A DNA stretch of 64,000 nucleotides, taken from NCBI GenBank assembly GCA_022844345.1, contig JALHLU010000009.1, positions 124,001 to 188,000 on the forward strand, read 5' to 3'. Below the pieces are notes generated by a model that was not told the DNA's origin, searched no databases, and saw only the letters and a list, made by a program, of their open reading frames with translations. Shown here in pieces: positions 18,688-26,282 of the stretch; the stretch's first letter is position 1, and each line of letters starts with the position of its first letter. The DNA comes from Hyphomonadaceae bacterium. GTDB taxonomy: Bacteria; Pseudomonadota; Alphaproteobacteria; Caulobacterales; Hyphomonadaceae. The position numbers and the translations under genes are program-made.

Positions 18688-18879
18688 ATGGCCGACATTG
18701 TCAACCTGAAGCAGTTCCGCAAACGGCGCGAGCGTGCAGAGCGAGACGAAGAAGCGGCCGCCAAGCGTATCCTGTTCGGCCGCACCAAGGGCGAGAAGGA
18801 GCGCGAGGAAAAGCTCAAGACCGCCGAAGTGAAAAAGCTCGATGGCGCGAAGCGTGAGCACGACGATCCTGCGAACTAG
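18688..18879 (+). CDS. DUF4169 family protein
   Basis: A 63-residue, highly charged helical protein beginning MADIVNLKQFRKRRERAER, with FGRTKGEKEREE in the middle. This is the standard DUF4169 pattern, small alphaproteobacterial proteins of unknown function often near ribbon-helix-helix proteins. Its TAG stop shares the sequence CTAG with the stop of the convergent GFA gene. Confidence 0.85.
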   Translation: MADIVNLKQFRKRRERAERDEEAAAKRILFGRTKGEKEREEKLKTAEVKKLDGAKREHDDPAN

Positions 18880-19337
18880 AACCTGCCCTGTGCTGCAAAC
18901 GCCGCAACGAAGGGCGCAAAGTCTGCCGGTAGGGTCTCCGCACGAAGCCCATCCTCGACAAATCTTACCCAGGGCTGCGCGCTGCGCGTGTAGGTGTCGC
19001 CCACCGGTTGCAACCAGGTTGTATCGTCCAGCGTTCCGCCCCGCAGGCTGAACACGCCGGTTGTTGGACTCCCTCCGTTCACGATCCGGCTGCCGCACGC
19101 CCCGCAGAACAGGCCGCAACGCGTCGCGCCACGATCCGACACCCACTCCACGCGTGCAGGCTCACCCTGCGTGAACCGCAGCGATGTCTCTGCGACGATG
19201 ACGGATGTGTTGAAAGCCGACCCACTGATCTTCTGGCAGTTCGTGCAATGGCAGTTGTAGACCATCATCGGCGCCGCGCTCACCTCATAGCGTAACGCCC
19301 CACACATGCACCCACCCACCAGCGGCAATTCTACCAT
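18876..19337 (-). CDS. GFA family (glutathione-dependent formaldehyde-activating-like) protein
   Basis: A 153-residue zinc protein of the GFA/CENP-V fold. The zinc ligands appear in GGCMCGALRYE, NCHCTNCQKISG and FCGACGSRI. Founding members were reported to speed conjugation of formaldehyde to glutathione, but most members have no proven substrate. GGGAGG lies five bases before the ATG. It starts 40 bases after the truncated glycosylase gene on the same strand, so the two may be co-transcribed. Confidence 0.9.
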   Translation of the reverse strand: MVELPLVGGCMCGALRYEVSAAPMMVYNCHCTNCQKISGSAFNTSVIVAETSLRFTQGEPARVEWVSDRGATRCGLFCGACGSRIVNGGSPTTGVFSLRGGTLDDTTWLQPVGDTYTRSAQPWVRFVEDGLRAETLPADFAPFVAAFAAQGRF

Positions 19338-19379
19338 TTGCGCCTCCCTGCAACCCGCGCATCATGCGCGCACACCGCG

Positions 19380-19772
19380 TCAGATCATGTCAGCATTGCC
19401 GAACGATCCGTGCGCCTTCGCGGTCGCAACAACGAATCGCGCGTTCTGGATCGTCGCCATGATCTTGGCGCCGTTACGGACGATCCGCGTGTCCTTGAGC
19501 AGCGCGTCGACCTTCTCTTCGCCATAAATGTCGACGGTCTTTGGCTCGAACTTGTCCAAGGCTTCCTCAAAGCCCGGCCACTTGGTCTCGATCACCGTCC
19601 ACGAAAAGCCCGATGAAAACACGGCCTTGCTCATGCCGCGCAGCAACTGGGCATCTTTTTTGCGAGTTATGTCCGTACCGGCCGGCCGCTCATTCAAGGC
19701 GGCGGCGACGCCTTCTGGACCGCCATGATACTTCCCCGCCATGGCCTCTATCCTGTCGAATGACCCGACCAT
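19380..19772 (-). CDS. DNA-3-methyladenine glycosylase I-like, C-terminally truncated
   Basis: A 130-residue reading (134 if ATG 19784 is used) matching the N-terminal part of alphaproteobacterial DNA-3-methyladenine glycosylase I: KYHGGPEGVAAAL, FSSGFSWTVIETKWPGFEEA, LLKDTRIVRNGAKI. Full-length members run to about 210-220 residues; here a TGA follows AHGSFGNADMI and the next gene begins about 40 bases later. No continuation exists in the other two frames, so the 3' part looks deleted rather than frameshifted. The frame is otherwise intact. It may be a recent pseudogene or a fold-defective remnant. Confidence 0.7.
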   Translation of the reverse strand: MVGSFDRIEAMAGKYHGGPEGVAAALNERPAGTDITRKKDAQLLRGMSKAVFSSGFSWTVIETKWPGFEEALDKFEPKTVDIYGEEKVDALLKDTRIVRNGAKIMATIQNARFVVATAKAHGSFGNADMI

Positions 19773-19914
19773 GCTCGACCCCATGAAGAAAGCTCAGCAA
19801 ACCCCATTGATGCGCAGCGACAGCCTGCCGGCAAGCGTGACGTATCTCATGATCGCCATCGTGCTGGCCGCCCCGCTGGTGACCAATATGGTGCTCGCCC
19901 TCGGCCACAGCTGA
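19741..19914 (+). CDS. Small single-span membrane protein (57 aa)
   Basis: ATG 19741 to TGA 19912-19914 gives 57 residues; in-frame ATGs at 19771 and 19783 are alternative starts. The C-terminal half is a membrane segment, VTYLMIAIVLAAPLVTNMV. It overlaps the 5' end of the glycosylase remnant on the other strand if the first start is used. No family is recognised and the call rests on hydrophobicity and codon use. Confidence 0.4.
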   Translation: MASILSNDPTMLDPMKKAQQTPLMRSDSLPASVTYLMIAIVLAAPLVTNMVLALGHS

Positions 19915-20027
19915 GGCGACCGCTGCCTGCGTTGAAGCCAAGCCAGGGCGCAGCCGCGCGAGCGTTCCAGATTGCTTCACTTGTGAATTCCTGAGCTGCG
20001 CCTATCCTGCTTCGCGGGAGGCGCGCC

Positions 20028-20696
20028 ATGTTCGTTGGACACTACGCAACGGCGCTTGCCGCCAAGGCAATTGAACCCCGCGCGCCGATGTGGACGCTGA
20101 TCGCCGGCGCGCAATTGGTCGACATCGGCTGGTCGGTCCTTGTGATCGCGGGCGTCGAACGCGGCCGCATCGATCCTGAGTTGCCCGGCAGCCCGCTCGT
20201 CCTCGAACACATGCCGTGGACGCATTCACTCCCCGCCGCCATCGCCTGGTCGCTCGCCGCAATCGTCCTCGCGAAACTGCTGCTGCGCTCGCCCATGCGG
20301 GTCGCCGTCGTGATCGGCGCTGTCGTGTTCTCGCACTGGCTGCTCGACCTGCTGGTCCATCGGCCAGACCTCGAACTCTGGCCCTCGGGACCAAAGCTGG
20401 GCTTCGGGCTCTGGAACCTGGAAGTGCCGGAGCAGGCGGTGGAAATCGGCATGCTCGGCGTCGGCGCCATGTTCTGGGCGGGGCAACGCGTCCGGCTCGG
20501 CCTATCCATCTGGCCAGCCGCGGCCTTCTTCGTCCTGCTGGTCGCTGTCCAGATCATCGCCATGCTTATGCCGAAGGAAGCCGCTGACACCCTCGTGGGT
20601 TTCGGCCCCAGCGCGCTGGCGGTCTATCTCGTGCTCGCCGGCGTTGCAGTCTTTCTGGACGGCCGCCGCGCCAGTTCGCCGCAAGGGTCTGCATAG
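20028..20696 (+). CDS. YdjM/DUF457-like predicted membrane metal-dependent hydrolase
   Basis: A 222-residue integral membrane protein with about six hydrophobic segments. It starts MFVGHYATALAAKAIEP, and conserved His/Asp residues recur in HMPWTHS and FSHWLLDLLVHRPD, the pattern of the YdjM/DUF457 membrane-bound hydrolase-like family. GGGAGG precedes the ATG by seven bases. No reaction is established for these proteins. Confidence 0.8.
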   Translation: MFVGHYATALAAKAIEPRAPMWTLIAGAQLVDIGWSVLVIAGVERGRIDPELPGSPLVLEHMPWTHSLPAAIAWSLAAIVLAKLLLRSPMRVAVVIGAVVFSHWLLDLLVHRPDLELWPSGPKLGFGLWNLEVPEQAVEIGMLGVGAMFWAGQRVRLGLSIWPAAAFFVLLVAVQIIAMLMPKEAADTLVGFGPSALAVYLVLAGVAVFLDGRRASSPQGSA

Positions 20697-20767
20697 CTGG
20701 GCTGCATTGACGTTGCGCGTGCAACAACCGACATGTGAGCGCACGTTCACATCCGGGGCTCCCATAC

Positions 20768-21880
20768 ATGACCGACGTTTCACCGCTCTTCCGGCCCTTC
20801 AAGCTGCGCGGCCTCGAACTCAAGAACCGGATCGCCATGGCGCCGATGACGCGCGGCCACTCGCCGGGCGGCATCCCGACCGAGGAAAATATCGGCTACT
20901 ACCGCCGCCGGGCCGAAAACGAGGTCGGCTTGCTTATCTCCGAAGGGACGCTGATCCGCCGCAAGGGCGCCGCCGACAACGCGAACTACCCGCTGTTCTG
21001 GGGCGAGGAAGCGCTGGCCGGCTGGAAGAAAATCATCGATGCCGTCCACGTCGCTGGCGGCAAGATGGCGCCGCAACTCTGGCACCTCGGCATGAGCCGC
21101 AAGCCTGGCACCGGCCACTTCCCCGACGCGCCGTCCGATGGTCCTTCGGGCATCACACTTACCGGCAAGAAGATCGGCGAGGAGCCATCCGAAGCCGAAG
21201 TGCTCGACATGGCGCAGGCTTACGCCGATGCCGCCGCCGACGCCAAACGCCTCGGCTTTGATTGCATTGAGCTGCACGGCGCCCACGCCTATCTGATCGA
21301 CGAATTTTTCTGGCCCGTCACCAACCAGAGGACGGACCGTTTCGGCGGCGCCTCGATCGAGCAGCGCGCCGAGTTTGCCCGCGAAGTCATCACCCGCTGC
21401 CGCGCCGCCATCGGCGACATGCCGATGATCATCCGCGTCTCGCAGTGGAAGTCGGTCGACTACAACGCAAAGCTTGCCACCAACCCGAAAGAACTCGAAG
21501 CTTGGGCCCGCGTCCTCGTCGACGCCGGCGTCGATGCGATCCACTGCTCGCAGCGCCGCATCCTGGAGCCGGAGTTCCCGGACATTGACGGGCCGAAGGG
21601 CCTCAACCTCGCGGGCTGGGTCAAGAAGCTCACGGGCATCCCCACGATCAGCGTGGGATCTGTTGGCCTCTCGTCCGAATTCACGGGCTCGTTCCGTGGC
21701 GAAGGCTCGGCCGCCGGTAAGCTCGATGAAGCCATCGAGCGTCTCGATCGCGGTGAGTTTGATCTCGTCGCTGTGGGCCGCGCCATCTTGCAGGATCCCG
21801 AATGGGCGACCAAGGTGAAGCACGGGCGCTTTGCTGAGCTGCGCGATTACGACGGCGCCGCGATCCAGACCTACTATTGA
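20768..21880 (+). CDS. NADH:flavin oxidoreductase, Old Yellow Enzyme family
   Basis: A 370-residue FMN enzyme. The N-terminal strand FKLRGLELKNRIAMAPMTRG binds FMN, PQLWHLGM is at 102-109, and the substrate-binding pair is His170/His173 in ELHGAHAYLIDEF. DRFGGASIEQRAEF and the C-terminal AVGRAILQDPEW complete the barrel. OYE enzymes reduce activated C=C bonds of electrophiles with NAD(P)H. ATG 20768 is preferred; the frame extends to 20735 without family-like text. The MAPEG gene starts eight bases after its stop, so they form an operon. Confidence 0.93.
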   Translation: MTDVSPLFRPFKLRGLELKNRIAMAPMTRGHSPGGIPTEENIGYYRRRAENEVGLLISEGTLIRRKGAADNANYPLFWGEEALAGWKKIIDAVHVAGGKMAPQLWHLGMSRKPGTGHFPDAPSDGPSGITLTGKKIGEEPSEAEVLDMAQAYADAAADAKRLGFDCIELHGAHAYLIDEFFWPVTNQRTDRFGGASIEQRAEFAREVITRCRAAIGDMPMIIRVSQWKSVDYNAKLATNPKELEAWARVLVDAGVDAIHCSQRRILEPEFPDIDGPKGLNLAGWVKKLTGIPTISVGSVGLSSEFTGSFRGEGSAAGKLDEAIERLDRGEFDLVAVGRAILQDPEWATKVKHGRFAELRDYDGAAIQTYY

Positions 21881-21888
21881 GGTAGTCC

Positions 21889-22302
21889 ATGACGCCCGCA
21901 CTGACCTGGCTGACGCTCACGCTGTTCCTGGCGCTGGCGTACATTTTCGCGCCAGCCGCCGCGCGCACGCTGAAATTCGGCGCCAACTGGAATGCCGGCG
22001 CGCGCGACAAGGACATGGGTGATCCGGGTGTTCTGGCGGGTCGCCTCCTGCGGGCTCAGGCCAATCTCTACGAAACATTGCCGCTCATGATTGGCGCCGT
22101 GCTGATCGCGCACGTCGCCAATGCGGATGCGGGGCAGGCCGCCTTCGGCGCACAACTCTACTTCTTCTCGCGCCTCGTCTACCTGCCCCTTTATGCGTTC
22201 GGCGTGCCGTACCTGCGCAGCATTGCCTGGCTGGTCGGCCTGTACGGCTTCTTCACCGTGCTGACCGCGATCCTCGCCGCGCCGCAGGCCGTGACCGGCT
22301 AG
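21889..22302 (+). CDS. MAPEG family membrane protein
   Basis: A 137-residue, four-span membrane protein. The loop text RAQANLYETLPLMIGAVLIA contains the conserved R.N..E of MAPEG proteins, and YFFSRLVYLPLYAFGVPYLR is equally typical. Eukaryotic members act on glutathione and eicosanoids; bacterial ones are mostly uncharacterised. It is in an operon with the OYE gene, with GAGGTAG as ribosome binding site. Its TAG stop shares CTAG with the convergent PPOX-like gene. Confidence 0.9.
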   Translation: MTPALTWLTLTLFLALAYIFAPAAARTLKFGANWNAGARDKDMGDPGVLAGRLLRAQANLYETLPLMIGAVLIAHVANADAGQAAFGAQLYFFSRLVYLPLYAFGVPYLRSIAWLVGLYGFFTVLTAILAAPQAVTG

Positions 22303-22793
22303 GTGAGGCGCACTTCGGCGACTTTGTCCTTGTAGTCCTTCTTCGGATCGCTTCCGAGCATCATCTTGATGCCGGCAAGCAGGCTGTTCTCGTTGAGCCA
22401 GATCTGGGCAGCTTCTCCGTCGAGGCGGATCAGCTGCAGCTTCGGATCGGTCTTGCCGCCTTCGTACCAGGCTGCAACGAACGGGTTCCACAGCCGCTCG
22501 ACTGTTCCACGGTCGTTGTGGAGCGAGAGGACGCCCTCGACGCTCGCGAAGAGGTCGTGACCCTTGGATGCGAAGTGCAGCATCGCGTGGTGCGATCCGC
22601 CCATCGCCTGCACCAATTCGGTTTCTTTGGACGTGGAGAAATATATCGGCCCGCGCCGCGCCTCGTCGCTGTCCAGCTGGGCGGTCATCGGCCGCGCATG
22701 GCCATCGTCCACGCCTGTCAGGCCCAGCATGGCGGTGCGGTCGGACTTAAGCGATTTCCAGAACTTGGCTTCGAGATCGGCATCGGTCGTCAT
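22299..22793 (-). CDS. Pyridoxamine 5'-phosphate oxidase-like (general stress protein 26 type)
   Basis: A 164-residue flavin-binding split-barrel protein of the general-stress-protein-26 type: MLGLTGVDDGHARPMTAQ, IYFSTSKETELVQA, FASVEGVLSLHNDR and LWNPFVAAWYEGG are characteristic. Start 22793 is chosen because GGAGAA lies five bases upstream; the frame continues to 22862 without support. Members bind FMN or F420; the reaction is unknown. Confidence 0.87.
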   Translation of the reverse strand: MTTDADLEAKFWKSLKSDRTAMLGLTGVDDGHARPMTAQLDSDEARRGPIYFSTSKETELVQAMGGSHHAMLHFASKGHDLFASVEGVLSLHNDRGTVERLWNPFVAAWYEGGKTDPKLQLIRLDGEAAQIWLNENSLLAGIKMMLGSDPKKDYKDKVAEVRLT

Positions 22794-22981
22794 GAATGTT
22801 CTCCGCTCGGGGTTCATTCCTGAACGGCGCAGGCGCCCAAGTGTTCCGCGCGGAAAGGACACGCGCCCCGCGTAGATTCGGCTTTCCGCCGCCCGATCCG
22901 CTGAATTTGAGCCTTTCCGGCTAACCCACCCTCAACCTCGCTGCGTCATATTCCCAGAAGGCGTGCGCAGGGGGAATAGCG

Positions 22982-24052
22982 ATGAGCTTTGGAAAACGCC
23001 GCGCTGGCGACCCGCGACCCGCGCCTCCGGCCGTCGAACCGCAAGCCGCTTCCGACCCGGGCGTCCTTTCCGTCCGCACCCGCGTCGCCAACAAGGGCGG
23101 CCTCGACACCGGCTTCATCGCCGTCGCTGCAGGCGTGGTCCTTCTCTCGGCCGGCGGCGCGATCGCTGCGCCATCCGTGCTCACCCTGTTCGACACCAGC
23201 AAGCCGCGCACGATCGCGGAACTGGTGACCGGCCTCGAGCGCGACGAGATGAAGGCGGTGCTGGCAACCGAAGCTTTCCCCGACGCGGAAGGCCGCACCT
23301 TCCTGCAATCGCTACAACAACACTTTCCCGATTCTCACCAGCGCCTGCTCGGCCAGATGGCCAAGACCGCTGGCGCTGGCGGGGACCGCGACGATCTGGT
23401 GCTGGGCCTCGCCCAGTGGGGCATGGAATTCGGCCCGGCGAATTTCGAGTATCTCGGCCGCACAGGCGCTGAAGGCTTCGATGGCCTGCTGAGCCTGGTG
23501 TCTGACAGCTTCGATGTCGTCCGCAAGGAGGCGGGCGACTGCTCACTCGCCTCGCTCCAGCGCCTGGCTGAGGATCCGTCCGCACTGCAAGGTCTCACGC
23601 GCTATGGTTCTGAGGCCTACAAGGTCACGATGCGCGCGAACCTGACATTCGTTGAGCTCGCAGCGCGCGGCCGCAATGCGCCCAAGCCGGGCGCGACGCT
23701 CAATGCCGACGACGAGAACGCCCTGCAGTCCGTGTTCTTCTCGATCATGATGGACCCGCAGATCATGCAGCTGGCCCAGCAAGCCATGGGCAACGGTGGC
23801 GACAGCCCGGAAGACATGCAGTTGGCGCTGGCCTCAAAGCTGGACGTCTGCCAGCTCGGCCGCTCCGTCATCGGCAAACTCGAACGCCTGCCCTCGGGCA
23901 CCAAATCGCGCCTGCTCGCCGTCGCCTTCTCCGGCGACTTTGCGATGATGCAAGGCCCGATGATGGGCATGGGCGGAATGGGCGGCCTCGGTGGAATGGG
24001 CGGCTACGGCGCGCCGCCGGAAGTCATGCGTCGCCTGGAAGGCCTGCGCTGA
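22982..24052 (+). CDS. Single-span membrane-anchored protein of unknown function
   Basis: A 356-residue protein with a Pro-rich, cytoplasmic-looking N-terminus, one membrane segment at about 44-66 (GFIAVAAGVVLLSAGGAIAA) and a long soluble C-terminal region. Two cysteines (GDCSLA and DVCQLG) may pair outside the cytoplasm. The end is low in complexity: a run of Gly-Met-Gly-Gly units from about 322 to 342. GGGGGAA precedes the ATG. It is convergent with the TIR-MORN gene, with four bases between stops. No family is recognised. Confidence 0.75.
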   Translation: MSFGKRRAGDPRPAPPAVEPQAASDPGVLSVRTRVANKGGLDTGFIAVAAGVVLLSAGGAIAAPSVLTLFDTSKPRTIAELVTGLERDEMKAVLATEAFPDAEGRTFLQSLQQHFPDSHQRLLGQMAKTAGAGGDRDDLVLGLAQWGMEFGPANFEYLGRTGAEGFDGLLSLVSDSFDVVRKEAGDCSLASLQRLAEDPSALQGLTRYGSEAYKVTMRANLTFVELAARGRNAPKPGATLNADDENALQSVFFSIMMDPQIMQLAQQAMGNGGDSPEDMQLALASKLDVCQLGRSVIGKLERLPSGTKSRLLAVAFSGDFAMMQGPMMGMGGMGGLGGMGGYGAPPEVMRRLEGLR

Positions 24053-24056
24053 GCGG

Positions 24057-26141
24057 CTATTGCCCGGCGGATAAAGCTGGCTCGATGAGTTCACCGTCGA
24101 CCCAGCGGCCCGCCATCACGACCGTGCCGTCCGCCGACCAGACGACGCCGAAGCCATTGCGGTTGCCATCGCGCAGCTCGCCTTCATAACGTTGGCCGTT
24201 GGAGAAAGTGAGGACGCCACGCGCTGAACCATCGGCGCGCGCCTCGCCCGCAAAGCGGTCGCCATTGCGCCAATAGGTGACGCCATGCCCGGCCGCCGCA
24301 TCGCCAGCATGCTCACCTTCATAGCGCAGCGCGTCCGCGCCGGCGTTGCCGGGGTTGTCGGCAAACTCGTAGACGCCGACGCCCGCGCTCTGGCCGTTGC
24401 GAAGCTGGCCGCTGTAGCGGTCGCCCGAGTTCGTGGCGTTGCCGCTGACGCGCGTGCCCAGCCCATTCGGCGCACCGCTGGATATCTGTGCATCGTACTT
24501 ATCGCCGCCAGCAGCCACGATGCTCGTCCGCCCTGGAGCGCCTGTTGCTTGCAGTGCGGCGTCGCGCGCCGCCGAAGCCCGCGTGCTCGCGGTGGACTGC
24601 GCACGGCGCGCGGCATCGACCGCAGCGCGCATTTGCGCAGGCACCTGATCGAGAGCAAAGGCGACAGGTTTGCTGAGATCTGCAATCGCGGTACGCGCCG
24701 CCGCTACCTGTGAGCCTGCGGGATGGGCAGCAAGGTAGGCCTGGTAGCCCGCGACAGTGTTGGTCCGCCGGGCCGCCGCCCAGTCGTCGGGATCAGCCAT
24801 TCTCTGCAACTGAGCCTGCGCCAGCGTGTCGGCATCGACGCGCGCGGCTTGTGTTGTAGCGACCTGGGTAGCGATCTGCGTGGCCGCCTGGGTAGCCGCC
24901 TGGCTTGCCGCCTGCGCCTGAGCGAGCCTGATGCGATCAGCCTCGGCAGCTGCCGCCACATCTGCAGACGCAAGCGCCGGGACCGCAGCCGCAACAGCCG
25001 CTGCTTCCGGCGCACTTTGACGTTTGGCGGCCACGCTCTGGATTGCTTCAGCGAGAGCACGGAGATCGCGCGGCGCGGCTGAGGCCAGCGCTGGAGTCGA
25101 ACGCCGGTTCTGGCTGGCGAACTGGCGCACAGCGCGCGATGTGCCCTCGCCAGTGCGTCCATCGATTTCGCCCCTGTAGAGACCCAGCGTGGCAAGTCCG
25201 CTCTGGATCTCCGCGATCGCCTGCTCGCGTTCGACGCGCAGCGAGCCTAGACGGTCACGCGCCGCTACAGCCATCGCGCCAGGCAGCGTACCCTCGGCGG
25301 GAAAGTCCTTGAGATAGCTTTGATACCCGCCCTCATTGTCTGCGGTCACGGCATCGACCCACGCCTGCGCGTCAAGTACGCGCAACAGCGAGCGCGCGGT
25401 TTCTGCGCCCGTCGAATTTGGGAAGTCAGCAGCATAGTCGCGCAGGCCGTCAGGGGCCTTCCGGTCAACCCGCGCCCACGCCTGTTGCGAGGCCTGGGAG
25501 TCTTCGTAGGCGCGCGGGGCAGCCGCTGCTTCCGACACAGGATTCGCCGCAAGCACAGCTTCCGCAGGCGCGGGCGCGGCTACTGCGGTGCGTGTGGCGC
25601 GCCAGCCAAAAGGATCAGCCATCCAGATTCCGGCGCCGCCAAACACCAGAAACCCAGCGGCGGCGATCGGCCCCCAAGCCATCTGACGGCGCGGCTCAAG
25701 ATAGGCCGGCCCCGAAACTGCCCGTCGCTGCACCAGCGGCCGCGCGCTTCCCGGCGCTCCAGCGTAGAGGCGCACAGACTCCATGATGCGGCGCCATTGT
25801 GGATTGTCGCGCTCGCCGGCCCAGCCGCCGATGTCGATCACATCGAGGCTGTCGAACGGTCGCGGCGCGCCTTCGCCGTCAAGCGATCCCTGGATCAACT
25901 TGTTCTTGTAGAGACCTGTTGCTGCTTCCGAACGGACGTATTCCGACTGCCGGGAATAGCCTGACCACAGCACCAGAATGGCGCCGGCTGATCCGAGCTT
26001 CATGTCGACAGCAGCGCTGGTCTCGCCGGTCGGGACAGACGGATCCATCCAGACGTCCCAGCCTTCGAACTGGAGCATCTCAGCGACTATCCGCACGACT
26101 TCGCGGTCCTCGCGTGCATAAGCAAGATAAACGTCAGTCAT
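24057..26141 (-). CDS. TIR domain-transmembrane-MORN repeat protein
   Basis: A 694-residue multidomain protein. Residues 1-125 are a TIR domain: VYLAYAREDREVVR, WDVWMDPSVPTGE and a SEYVRSEA helix with Glu72 at the position of the NADase glutamate. A membrane segment lies at about 154-176. Three related helical units around Trp222, Trp261 and Trp454 share W..A...(G)Y..YL..(F/H)P. A peptidoglycan-binding-like motif, LATLGLYRGEIDGRTGEG, is at 316-333. An Ala/Gln-rich, probably coiled-coil region fills 375-445. MORN-type repeats (YSGQLRNG, YEGEHAGD, FAGEARADG, YEGELRDGNRNGFG) cover about 575-680. GGAGGGG precedes the ATG. Family knowledge: bacterial TIR domains often cleave NAD+ in immunity. Topology and role here are inferred. 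Confidence 0.85.
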   Translation of the reverse strand: MTDVYLAYAREDREVVRIVAEMLQFEGWDVWMDPSVPTGETSAAVDMKLGSAGAILVLWSGYSRQSEYVRSEAATGLYKNKLIQGSLDGEGAPRPFDSLDVIDIGGWAGERDNPQWRRIMESVRLYAGAPGSARPLVQRRAVSGPAYLEPRRQMAWGPIAAAGFLVFGGAGIWMADPFGWRATRTAVAAPAPAEAVLAANPVSEAAAAPRAYEDSQASQQAWARVDRKAPDGLRDYAADFPNSTGAETARSLLRVLDAQAWVDAVTADNEGGYQSYLKDFPAEGTLPGAMAVAARDRLGSLRVEREQAIAEIQSGLATLGLYRGEIDGRTGEGTSRAVRQFASQNRRSTPALASAAPRDLRALAEAIQSVAAKRQSAPEAAAVAAAVPALASADVAAAAEADRIRLAQAQAASQAATQAATQIATQVATTQAARVDADTLAQAQLQRMADPDDWAAARRTNTVAGYQAYLAAHPAGSQVAAARTAIADLSKPVAFALDQVPAQMRAAVDAARRAQSTASTRASAARDAALQATGAPGRTSIVAAGGDKYDAQISSGAPNGLGTRVSGNATNSGDRYSGQLRNGQSAGVGVYEFADNPGNAGADALRYEGEHAGDAAAGHGVTYWRNGDRFAGEARADGSARGVLTFSNGQRYEGELRDGNRNGFGVVWSADGTVVMAGRWVDGELIEPALSAGQ

Positions 26142-26282
26142 GGCCGCCCCTCCGGGCCGCCCCAGCCGTGCCCGGTCTTAACAGTCATCGGACGCATTGT
26201 GGAGATAAGCTCGCAACATACATACGCCGCTCGCCCGCGAGAATATGTTCCGGTTCCGCAATCGCCTGTGGCGCGACGTGTC

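Noticed and set aside
20780-21901. 373-codon minus-strand frame
   Set aside because: Exact antisense shadow of the Old Yellow Enzyme gene, typical of GC-rich codon bias.
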